Shown here piece by piece: positions 54,863-63,391 of a stretch of 64,000 bases of DNA. The position numbers and the translations under genes were made by a program. Positions within the stretch are counted from its first letter, which is position 1; every line of letters begins with the position of its first letter. Location: contig PMHV01000013.1 of the NCBI GenBank assembly GCA_003156805.1, forward strand, positions 45,897-109,896, read 5' to 3'. Source of the stretch: Acidobacteriaceae bacterium. GTDB taxonomy: Bacteria > Acidobacteriota > Terriglobia > Terriglobales > Acidobacteriaceae. The notes under the pieces were generated by a model. It was given only the letters and a program-made list of their open reading frames with translations, was not told where the DNA came from and made no database searches.

Positions 54863-55533
54863 TACGATTCTGCCGGGCGAAATCCTTTTTTGCCGGGCTG
54901 TGGTGATTCAGAGGTTTGAGATCGCAGACCCACAATTTGCTCGCGGACCAGGCGCGTCAGGCGGAGAATGGCGCTTTCCACGCCCTTAGCACTCAATCCC
55001 ACCGTAGGTAGCTCTGCTATAGCCTTAGCGCTCATCCCTTGTTGGTAGTGAAGCCAAAAAATGAGACGGTCCCGCTCTTTGTCGGGGCCTTCAGAACAGG
55101 CTTCGAGACAGCTGTCGATTTCTCTTAGAAGGACGTCGAGTTCCATCGCGGCCTGACCACCCAAATCCCTGCTTTGCGCCTGAGGATCAAAGTCGTCTTG
55201 AAGCTGAACAGTCTCTCTCGACCCACGCTTCTGAGAATGGAGTGACTTGAGGTGGTCGTGTGCAACATTGATGGCGATTTTCTTTATATAGCCAAGAACA
55301 GCATCAGGATGCTGAACGGTGAAGTCTAGCAACGATCGGCATTTGTCAGCGCAAAGTTTGAGGTAGGTCTCCTGGACTAAGTCGTCGACAATTTGTTGTG
55401 GGATGCCGCCCCATGGGTAAACAATTCGAAGAACGGAAAGACTGATCGCGCGATGAAAGCGGACGACGAACTCCTCCCATGCCGCGCCGTCATTGGATTC
55501 GGCGCAGGTCCGGATCAATTCTTCGGCGGACAT
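54859..55533 (-). CDS. ECF-type RNA polymerase sigma factor
   Basis: 224 residues from ATG 55533 (the frame extends to 55608 without a better start). Region 2 includes IVDDLVQETYLKLCADKCRS followed by LLDFTVQHPDAVLGYIKKIA; region 4 includes the HTH SAKAIAELPTVGLSAKGVES, then AILRLTRLVREQI. It overlaps the anti-sigma/CHAT gene by four bases. It likely directs transcription of this locus when released. Confidence 0.87.
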   Translation of the reverse strand: MSAEELIRTCAESNDGAAWEEFVVRFHRAISLSVLRIVYPWGGIPQQIVDDLVQETYLKLCADKCRSLLDFTVQHPDAVLGYIKKIAINVAHDHLKSLHSQKRGSRETVQLQDDFDPQAQSRDLGGQAAMELDVLLREIDSCLEACSEGPDKERDRLIFWLHYQQGMSAKAIAELPTVGLSAKGVESAILRLTRLVREQIVGLRSQTSESPQPGKKGFRPAESY

Positions 55534-55839
55534 CGACGAAGGGTGCGTCAAACGACAACCCCACAATGTGCCGAATCTTACACGAAATAGAGGGCTCTTG
55601 CGGACCAATCGCAGTTGATCTGTATGACCTCCTGGTTGGCCACTTTCTTGACTACCTCGGAACCATTCAAAAGGATTTTGCTTTCAATTGTCGTTTCCTG
55701 ATTTAAGTGCGACTGATCAGTTAGAAGTCGTGCACTTACATTTTGGCCGCGGACTAGGCATCCGAAAGTGCCGCGTTGAGTATCTTGTCGCCAACTCAGA
55801 AGCTAATGCTACAGCAACAATTGACAGAAAGGATTTGAC
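55534..55839. other. divergent regulatory region with imperfect inverted repeat
   Basis: Lies between the sigma operon and the secreted-protein gene. It contains AAGTGCGAC (55705-55713) and GTCGTGCACTT (55727-55737), an imperfect inverted repeat with a two-base bulge, well placed for a shared operator. No ECF-type promoter motif can be assigned with confidence. Confidence 0.4.
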
Positions 55840-57525
55840 ATGACTCGCTTTAATCGCTCGCTAAGACATCGGGCTCTTCTGCTTATTTGCGCGTTTGCGC
55901 TGAGCGTGGTCAATGCGCTGCCAGTAACCGCTCAAGACAAGTCCACCACTCCCGCGACCACCGCCGTAACAGATGCGGCTCAAAAGGGATTCAAACTATC
56001 GCAGGCCAGCAGCACTGACGTGACTGGCAATATCTCGGTCGATGCGACGTTAATACCGGCCAGCATCGCCAAGACCGTGTTCGGTAAGGAGGTGTCGAAC
56101 AATTACGCCGTCATCGAACTTACCGTCTCCAATCGTAGCTCCGACGATGCGTTTATCGTTCACACGATCTTCATCGATTACAGTCAGTGGCTGCTGAGCG
56201 GCAGTTCTCCATTTGGGCAGAACGCCCTGTGTCCTGAGGGAGCACAAAAGAAGAAAGCGGACGGCGCGAATGGAAAACCGTCATCTGAAGAAAAAACAGC
56301 GAACGACGCCTCGTCCCTGAACCAAAATGCGCAGAATCAAACTTCTCAGAATTGCAGGGGCAACCGTCTGCAACCCTGGCAACAGCAGACCTTCGCAAAT
56401 CAAATCAGCAGCGTTGAAACCAGGATCGTTCGCGGACAGTTGCTGGACAGGCAGCCATGGACGACCCGAAATTGGGTCTTGCGATCGCTGCAAGCCGCCG
56501 GTTCGATTGCCACCAGTTTCACTTTCGTGACCAGCAGTCAATCGTGGATCCGCGGCATCGGAGCATTTAACGGGGCCGGTATCCCCGCCTACCAGTCGAT
56601 TTGGCCGGATGCGACCGTGGGTCAAATGAACCGAATCAGCGACGTCGGGTTCCAGGTTAACAAGGTCATCGCCAAACAGAGCTCTGACATTATCGTTGCG
56701 TTCTTTCCCATCGATCGATTCCTCACGCCGGATCTGAAGTCTCTTTTCATATCATCTCCGGCTGCTTTCTTTGCGCCGATTGCCGCGATGATCGATCCCC
56801 AAACGCAACCCAAGTTGGCGCGTTACGTAGACTTCATCTTCCACGATAAAGAGACGGGCCAGCTTACAAATCTGGTGAGCCGCCTGCCGCAGATTACTAA
56901 CCCAAGTTCCGATGTGTGCCAACCGTTCAAAAACAGCACTACGCCAGACAACGCCGCTCCGCCCACCAGGGCTTCCACCCTTGCGGATGCCTGTTCGACC
57001 GCGGAACTGCTGGACCGGATGAGCCTGAACACGGTTCGCGTTGTTGTCGGCGGCACTATGACAGTTGACGTGAACAACGTGCCTCCGCAGATCGCAGGCG
57101 TAGACATTGAGCCTCCCTCCGGGGAGACGACTTCTTCTATGTGGACCTTAGAAACAGGCGCAAAGAGCGCTACTCTGAGCGGGACCATCCATGGGAGGTT
57201 TCTCGGCAGCGCAACTCCGACGCTCGTCAGTCCGCCATCTGGAATCACCATTAAAAGGGTCGCAGATGGATCAAGCGATACCGCGCTGCAATTTACGTTA
57301 ACTCTCACTTCTAGTCTGCCGCAAGATACCAAACAACTCGCTTTCCAGGTGTCGAAATCATCTTCGACTGGCTCGACCATTAAGAGTGCGACTTACAACT
57401 ACCAAATCGAGGGGACTGCGCAAACGAATTCACCTCAAGTCGGCAATGGGGGAGCACCAAACCCGGCTACCAATCTCTCGTCGCCTTCGGCTCCAGAGAA
57501 GCCCGTCGAGCCGGTAAAGAAGTAG
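55840..57525 (+). CDS. secreted hypothetical protein with C-terminal beta domain
   Basis: 561 residues with a signal peptide ending ALPVTAQD. AAGGA lies upstream of ATG. A Gly/Ser-rich middle and a region of mixed structure (FIVHTIFIDYSQWLL, FTFVTSSQSWIRGIGAFNGAG) are followed by a C-terminal Ig/TIG-like beta domain (about 400-525; GVDIEPPSG, ATLSGTIHGRFLG, LQFTLTLTSSLPQDT). The end is Pro/Ser-rich. Not recognised. Divergent from the sigma operon and 56 bp before the hydrolase gene. Confidence 0.75.
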   Translation: MTRFNRSLRHRALLLICAFALSVVNALPVTAQDKSTTPATTAVTDAAQKGFKLSQASSTDVTGNISVDATLIPASIAKTVFGKEVSNNYAVIELTVSNRSSDDAFIVHTIFIDYSQWLLSGSSPFGQNALCPEGAQKKKADGANGKPSSEEKTANDASSLNQNAQNQTSQNCRGNRLQPWQQQTFANQISSVETRIVRGQLLDRQPWTTRNWVLRSLQAAGSIATSFTFVTSSQSWIRGIGAFNGAGIPAYQSIWPDATVGQMNRISDVGFQVNKVIAKQSSDIIVAFFPIDRFLTPDLKSLFISSPAAFFAPIAAMIDPQTQPKLARYVDFIFHDKETGQLTNLVSRLPQITNPSSDVCQPFKNSTTPDNAAPPTRASTLADACSTAELLDRMSLNTVRVVVGGTMTVDVNNVPPQIAGVDIEPPSGETTSSMWTLETGAKSATLSGTIHGRFLGSATPTLVSPPSGITIKRVADGSSDTALQFTLTLTSSLPQDTKQLAFQVSKSSSTGSTIKSATYNYQIEGTAQTNSPQVGNGGAPNPATNLSSPSAPEKPVEPVKK

Positions 57526-57581
57526 ATCGCACGGTCGGCATCGCATACCAGCAAAATGGACGATTTTCTAGGAGTTCGCAG

Positions 57582-60356
57582 ATGGATGACGGGTCAACAG
57601 GAATGAGCGAGTCCAAGAATATGGCAATCCCTTCTGAGGACAGGTTGCCGCGCGTTGCGGTCATTGGCGTACACGGCGTGGCCCACCACGACCCAGGAGC
57701 AACTGCCAACGCGATGGCGGATCTACTGCTTTCTCTGCCCGCCGAGGATCATGATGCGCCTCGGTACTTCCCTTCGTTCCAGTCTGTGGGTATCCAGGTG
57801 CCGCTGCAGCCTTTGGCCGTGTACCCTCCAGCAGAAGAGGACAAGCCGCATACAAGATTCGGTCAAAGCCTCGAATTTCTCCAGGAGGAAAGTGCCAGTT
57901 TCGCACGTACGACACGAGGATATGCGGCCGGGGCTCCGGAAGGCGCAACCAGCGGTTTCGCCGGACACGAGTTCATGAGGCGTATGTTGTACCGGTATCT
58001 TGGAGGGGCCGACGGCGATGCCTATGTCACCACACGTCTGGAAGGGAAACGCGAAGCGCAGGCACTCGGTGGGGCGGCGCACGTTCACATCTATGAAGTG
58101 TTATGGGCAGACTTGGCGCGTCCTACCAACGGCTTCCTTAGTTTTTTTCTCGCGCTCTTCCAACTCATATTTCACCTCGGAAGCTTGAGTCGTCTGGCGA
58201 TTGACACGGGTGCTTCCCGAAACAACAGTTTGCTGTGGACTGTCTACCGTCGGACACAGCGTTATGCCGTGCGGATGCTGCAAATTCCGATTCCTCTGCT
58301 GAAGCTCGTATTGCTGATCGCTCTATACTCCTGCATTCCTGCCCTGGTTCCCTCCATAAAAGAGAAGTCATGGTTCCCGGTCGCCGTCGGAGCGATAGGC
58401 GGTGTCGTAACCTGCTTTCTGCTCCTGCTCGGAAGTCGCAAGATGGTTCGTTCCGGCATTATCCGCTGGGCAATGCAACCGGTCGTGGCCGCCTTCGTCG
58501 GGGCTGCGGTTGGCAGTGTGGTGTTCATTCATCGCGAGCGTTTGTGCGCGCCGATGGCGTCCCTTGAAGGGTGGCTTAGTGGCGTCTTGTTGCTGTGGTT
58601 TGTGTTCACCTACTACGGGGAGGTCCGCAAGGGCGTTGCAGGAATCGGTTGGTCGATTTACGGCGTCTCTTTCTTAACGTTTCTCGGTTATCTCGTGTAC
58701 ACATGGCTTCATGCTCCTGCTTTCGCTTCTCCACCCGCTAACTGGGTGCCGCAGGCCACCCTCTGGGCGGCCGAGTGGATCATTGCGGCGCTGCGCGCTT
58801 CCTGGATCATTCTGGTGCTGCTCGCGTTGCTCGCCCTGGTGCTCGGAGCATTTGCCTGGCGCTCGGTCCCTGATGCGGATGACCGCGCCAAGGCGCGGGC
58901 CGCTGTTCGCACCAGTCGCTTCGCGCTAGCGATCCCAAGCCTGATGTTTTTGTTGATAACGACCTTGATATGGGCGAATTTGTTCGCACTTGCGAGAAAG
59001 GTTCAGGATCCGTTCTTGCAGGCGGAAAACATGTCGCTACCACCCGGCGGAGAATGGCTCCCGGAATTCCTTGTTCCGAACCCGAGCGAACCTCCAGAAA
59101 GAGCCGAGAAACCGGATTGCTCACCAGGCAAGAATTGCGCCTACGCTCGAGTCGAGCGACACGATGCGCCCCCAACCGACTGCGATCCCAAAGAGGCCGG
59201 GTGTAAGTCTGAGATCGAACAAGTCAAGTTCTTCGATCCGGCCAAAGAGGACTATCTCGAGGGTGTGCTGTCTTGGAGTGTCACTCCGGGCTTTCCGATT
59301 CTCTTGGCTCTTGCTGCTTCGGGATTTTTCTTAATGGTTTGGTGGGCATTGCCGAGCATTCTCACCGAAAAATTCCCGCTGCGAGACGAAAAAGTGCCGC
59401 CGCGCAACTCGACCAATGCCCAGTGCATGAGATTGGGTAGTTGGATTTCTCGAGGTCTCGACAGCATTTCGCTCGTCACATTCCTGATCTGGTGCGCAAT
59501 TTTTGTCGCTCCGCTGTATTGTTTCTATTTCCATCCGTCGCTAGTTCTTACAAACCTGAAAGCGGCTACCGCCTGGATTGTTGCGTACTTTATTGGCGCC
59601 ACCCTGGCAGCCGGAGCCCTTGCCGCCCTTGTGAAATATTCAAGTCCAGTGCTCGGGGCAGTTCTCGACGTCGATACTTACTTACGCACGTCGCCTATAG
59701 ACGCGACGCCGCGCGCTAAGATTGTCGAACGATATGTCTCGTTGTTGCGATATCTGGTGCGCTACCGCGACCCGATTGACGGGCGCGGATACGACTCAGT
59801 GGTAATCGTGGCGCACAGCCTGGGCAGTCTTATCTCGGCAGATCTGTTGCGCTTCCTCCATGCCGAAGGCGACGATGCTCTGGCACCGTTGGGATTGGCG
59901 GGAGAGTTTGAGCAGAGCCAAGGCAGCATTCCCCTCAAGATGTTAACCATGGGCAACCCGACTCGCCAACTGCTGAATCGGTTCTTTCCTTATCTGTACG
60001 ACTGGGTCCGAGAAAATCCGGACAACGGCATGCAGCCTCTTCCTGTTCCGACCGCTATTTCGTCGGCTGATCCGCCTCCAAGGATCCCCCCCGGCGCTTT
60101 ACCCGATCCGGCCGAACTCGGGCTCGCCGCATGGGTAAACGTCTATCGAAGCGGGGATTACGTTGGCAGGTCTTTGTGGTTAACCGAGTGGTACCGTCGA
60201 ACGATCGGCGGAGACAATGCGGGTGGATATCCCGAACCGCCCTATGTTGCTAGTTCTGGGGGACGCTCGGAAGCGTGCATCGGCGCGGGCGCACACACAC
60301 ACTACTGGGATGACACCGCCCCAGACGTGGCCGAGCAACTGAATGCCCTCATATGA
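57582..60356 (+). CDS. membrane-embedded alpha/beta hydrolase
   Basis: 924 residues. The N-terminus has a hydrolase entry VAVIGVHGVAHHDPG (24-38, oxyanion type). A middle of about eight to ten membrane helices (about 185-720, with a soluble insertion near 475-565) splits the fold. The nucleophile elbow VAHSLGSLISADLL has Ser746, and a C-terminal HTHYW (about 903-907) could supply the His. GGAG lies upstream of ATG 57582. A lipase or esterase acting at the membrane is a fair guess; the substrate is unknown. A hydrolase core split by membrane helices is unusual. Confidence 0.75.
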   Translation: MDDGSTGMSESKNMAIPSEDRLPRVAVIGVHGVAHHDPGATANAMADLLLSLPAEDHDAPRYFPSFQSVGIQVPLQPLAVYPPAEEDKPHTRFGQSLEFLQEESASFARTTRGYAAGAPEGATSGFAGHEFMRRMLYRYLGGADGDAYVTTRLEGKREAQALGGAAHVHIYEVLWADLARPTNGFLSFFLALFQLIFHLGSLSRLAIDTGASRNNSLLWTVYRRTQRYAVRMLQIPIPLLKLVLLIALYSCIPALVPSIKEKSWFPVAVGAIGGVVTCFLLLLGSRKMVRSGIIRWAMQPVVAAFVGAAVGSVVFIHRERLCAPMASLEGWLSGVLLLWFVFTYYGEVRKGVAGIGWSIYGVSFLTFLGYLVYTWLHAPAFASPPANWVPQATLWAAEWIIAALRASWIILVLLALLALVLGAFAWRSVPDADDRAKARAAVRTSRFALAIPSLMFLLITTLIWANLFALARKVQDPFLQAENMSLPPGGEWLPEFLVPNPSEPPERAEKPDCSPGKNCAYARVERHDAPPTDCDPKEAGCKSEIEQVKFFDPAKEDYLEGVLSWSVTPGFPILLALAASGFFLMVWWALPSILTEKFPLRDEKVPPRNSTNAQCMRLGSWISRGLDSISLVTFLIWCAIFVAPLYCFYFHPSLVLTNLKAATAWIVAYFIGATLAAGALAALVKYSSPVLGAVLDVDTYLRTSPIDATPRAKIVERYVSLLRYLVRYRDPIDGRGYDSVVIVAHSLGSLISADLLRFLHAEGDDALAPLGLAGEFEQSQGSIPLKMLTMGNPTRQLLNRFFPYLYDWVRENPDNGMQPLPVPTAISSADPPPRIPPGALPDPAELGLAAWVNVYRSGDYVGRSLWLTEWYRRTIGGDNAGGYPEPPYVASSGGRSEACIGAGAHTHYWDDTAPDVAEQLNALI

Positions 60357-60421
60357 GGCGACTCGTGACTTTATGGGCAAGACAGCAGCGATTGCAAATG
60401 TAAGTCATTCAATTGAGGCGG

Positions 60422-60427
60422 TATAAT
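60422..60427 (+). promoter_or_regulatory. -10 box of the kinase gene, near-leaderless
   Basis: TATAAT ends 11 bases before ATG 60439, so transcription would start only about 3-5 nt upstream of the codon. No ribosome binding site is seen. No good -35 at 17 bp. Confidence 0.45.
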
Positions 60428-60438
60428 TCCGCAAGATT

Positions 60439-61950
60439 ATGGCTATCTTCTCTAACGGAAAGCGCCTGGGACGCTATGTAATTCTTAATGCCCTTGGATC
60501 GGGTGGAATGGGCGAAGTGTATCATGCGCGTGACCGCAGCCTTGACCGACCGGTTGCGCTGAAGATACTCTCTCCGGACCTTTCTTCCAGTCCTGTACTT
60601 AAGGCTCGTTTTGAGCGCGAAGCCAAGATTATTTCTACTATCCATCATCCCAACATCTGTTCCCTCTACGACATCTGCTACGAAGAGGACATTGAGTTCC
60701 TGGTGATGGAGTTCCTGGAAGGAGAACTGCTTTCCGAGCGACTAAAGAAAGGACCCTTGCCGTCGGGCGAGGCGATAAGTGTTGCGTTGGAGGTCACAGA
60801 TGCACTCGACAGCGCGCACCGTCGAGGCATAATCCACCGTGATCTAAAACCTGGCAACATCATGTTGACCCGTTCGGGGACGAAGGTCATGGATTTTGGA
60901 CTCGTCCAGACGCTTTCTGAGCCTGCCCTAGGGGAGAGGCTAACATCAGCGGGCTCGATCGTTGGCTCCATAGAGAACATGTCTCCCGAACAAATCCGAG
61001 GCGGAGCATTCGATGCTCGCTCCGACATCTTTGCCTTCGGCACCGTTCTATACGAGATGCTGGGTGGGAAACCGGCTTTCATGGGACCGAGCGCAGACAG
61101 CGTTGTCAGCGCGATTCTGAAAGAAGAGCCTTCGCCGCTGAAAATTGCCCCCGGATTGGAGCGGATCGTGAGGCAGTCTCTAGAAAAGAACCCGGATCGA
61201 CGGTTCCAGACAGCCGGCGATCTCCGGACTGCACTGATCCAGGCCGAAAGAACCTTTGGAAGGGGTGAGCCCGGAGGAACGCTGCGCCCCCCTGGAAACT
61301 CCGGGTCAGATCTCCCTGACCGGCGCGCGAATTTCTGGATTTCCGAGAGAGCGGTTGACTCGACGGTGCCTCTGATCAAAGGCGAGTTGTACGCTGGCAA
61401 TTTCCGCATAGGGTCGCCCGTTCCGGCAAGTCTCATTCCGGACGAACAAGCCAACATTCCCAACTCTGACGTGCCTCCCGAGGGGCTGCAGACTTCGTGG
61501 GTTGTTGCAACTTCCAACATTCAATTCGAGTCCATCGACGCTTCAACGGTGGTCAGGCAAGACATCGAGGCAGGGGGTACAAATGCGAGCGTTCGATTCT
61601 CGCTCACGATTCCCGGTTCTGGCGAGAGCAAAACCATCCGGTTTCGACTCCGTCCTCTTACCTTGGATGCCAACTTCATTGCCTACGTGTACGTCGGCAA
61701 TGAGTTGTATCGCGAGTTTCACGTCAAGCTTCTTGTAGAGGAAGCCCCATCAAAAGCAACCATGCTGACCGCTCCCTCCGTTGTTACGACAGAGGACATT
61801 CTGATCACAACTCCTGGACACTTAGGCCTCAGGACGACGCACGAGTGGACTACTCCGCCGGGAGAACTGACGGTGACGGTTTCGGGAAGAAACAATGCCG
61901 CTGTCCGCGGGAGTTGGGGCGCGACGTGCTTGAAGATGACTACTTCATGA
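60439..61950 (+). CDS. Hanks-type Ser/Thr protein kinase, C-terminal part out of frame
   Basis: The kinase domain (about 12-270) has GSGGMGEVY (20-28), Lys42 (ALKIL), HRDLKPGN (133-140; Asp135), DFG (152-154) and SPE (182-184). All catalytic residues are intact. A Ser/Gly/Pro linker and an Ig-like beta domain follow (about 355-460; SLTIPGSGESKTIRFRLRPL, FHVKLLVEE). The frame stops at 61950, but the next domain continues in another frame from about 61917, so the original product was longer. No membrane helix is seen. Confidence 0.85.
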   Translation: MAIFSNGKRLGRYVILNALGSGGMGEVYHARDRSLDRPVALKILSPDLSSSPVLKARFEREAKIISTIHHPNICSLYDICYEEDIEFLVMEFLEGELLSERLKKGPLPSGEAISVALEVTDALDSAHRRGIIHRDLKPGNIMLTRSGTKVMDFGLVQTLSEPALGERLTSAGSIVGSIENMSPEQIRGGAFDARSDIFAFGTVLYEMLGGKPAFMGPSADSVVSAILKEEPSPLKIAPGLERIVRQSLEKNPDRRFQTAGDLRTALIQAERTFGRGEPGGTLRPPGNSGSDLPDRRANFWISERAVDSTVPLIKGELYAGNFRIGSPVPASLIPDEQANIPNSDVPPEGLQTSWVVATSNIQFESIDASTVVRQDIEAGGTNASVRFSLTIPGSGESKTIRFRLRPLTLDANFIAYVYVGNELYREFHVKLLVEEAPSKATMLTAPSVVTTEDILITTPGHLGLRTTHEWTTPPGELTVTVSGRNNAAVRGSWGATCLKMTTS

Positions 61951-62721
61951 ATACCGAGCGTTCGTTCATCTCCGGCAGCATTATGAATGTGAGGAGAGCG
62001 GCGGAGGATTTCAGAAGCGAATACAGCGACGACCTCGACGACATCGACCAGGCAGACCTCTGCTCTAGGCTTAGCCAGCCGTTTCGGCCGCACTACGATT
62101 GGGCCAATATCGGAAGCTATGCTGACGAAAGGCATCGACGGCGATGGGACACTATCGCCAGCAGCAAAGAACTATTTGATTTTGCCTACCATGGTCGACA
62201 ACTCTATGACACCATTTTCCCGCCTGGTAAAGAGCTACGAGTTTGGCTCGACAAGGCGCCGCCCGGGTTGCGCATCAATATTATTTGGCGCCCCACCACC
62301 GGGGCGGAGTGGATGCCGCATGTGCCGTGGGGGCTCATCTATGCGGGCGAAGTGAAACATGGCGTTCCAGTGAATCCGACGGCGTTCTGGGGCCTTCGCT
62401 ACCGCCTCGGCTATTCGGCTTATCCTCCGGGTGCTCCGTCGAAGGCGCTAGGCACTCTTGAAAACGCCTGGAGCGCCAATTTTCTGTACTACGGCGAAGA
62501 CATTGGAGACGCAACCGCAAACGAAAGCAGATGGCAAAAGAATAGTTGGTCGGCCTGGCAGAACCAGTTCATCGTGCCTACAGGGACCAAGCCAGACCGA
62601 CGGGGAGAGATTATGGATGAACTCTCCATGCCGACGAAGGTGCCGACATCGGTGGTCTACATCTTTTGCCAGTGTTCCGTGGGATCCGGAAACATGCCAG
62701 TTCTGCAGTTCGGCTCAGAAG
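61917..62721 (+). pseudogene. CHAT-like C-terminal domain of the kinase, frameshifted and truncated
   Basis: After GGGG at 61916-61919 the reading switches by one base to GRDVLEDDYFMNTERSFISG. CHAT-type features follow: RINIIWRP, PHVPWGLIYAGEV (compare IPWE-L) and VVYIFCQCSVGSGN at the place where CHAT proteins carry FCHG. The catalytic-Cys strand is missing because the sequence changes to a different gene near 62722. A single-base deletion explains the frame change. Probably a dead domain. Confidence 0.65.
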
Positions 62722-63291
62722 GGGAACCGGTTCGACGTACTCGACGCGGCAAACAATTTTCACGCGCGGTTACACAATTGGCATGACACATTGAGTGCTG
62801 ATCAGCGCGAACGCATGTTGATTATTGCGGGCGTGGGCTATAAGACATTATTTCGGCTGGAATCCAAATCGAGGGCATTGGGATTGTGGGAATCGATGAC
62901 CAAGATTACGGACCGAGTCAAGGGTGATCCTCATCGCGAGGGCGACGGGCGCGTGCCCCTTGCCTCGGCAACACTTGAGAGGGTTTCGATGCGCTTCGTC
63001 AAGGGAGTGCACGGTGGCCTTACCAACATTCCCGAAGTGTACTCCGCTGTATTCGACTGGTTGAATGGTCAGCCGCTGAACCTTCCGGATAGTGTAAACA
63101 AAGCCCTCGCTGGGCACCTTGCGCCGGGAAGCGGAAGCGAAGCGCCACATTTAGATGGCACTGCCCGCACCGTGCAAGACGATCCCGGCTATTGGGACTT
63201 ATCTATGCCAGATCTCCCCCTGCTGGAGGAACTGAACAACGCTCTTGATACGACCGGCATGGCAGCGTTCCACCGCGTGCGCCTGCTATAG
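62722..63291 (+). pseudogene. 3' fragment of an LCAT-like lipase/acyltransferase
   Basis: The frame from NRFDVLDAANNFHARLHNWH reads through the lipase C-terminal pattern GDGRVPLASATLERV (acidic catalytic Asp region) and KGVHGGLTNIPEV (catalytic His) to a normal end. The N-terminal half with the nucleophile Ser is absent. It is joined to the truncated CHAT-like domain, so a deletion fused two genes. Confidence 0.6.
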
Positions 63292-63391
63292 AGATTTCGG
63301 AGCGGTACGGCGGAATTGCCGGGCTCGGCAAGCGGCCAAAAAAGCGAAGGTTCTTAAGGAGCAAGTTCATCAAGTGCAAGGTCGCATCGGG

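Noticed and set aside
51176..55533. Type III-E CRISPR sigma/CHAT accessory set
   Set aside because: No gRAMP effector, Csx30-like gene or repeat array occurs; the likeness is limited to sigma plus CHAT.
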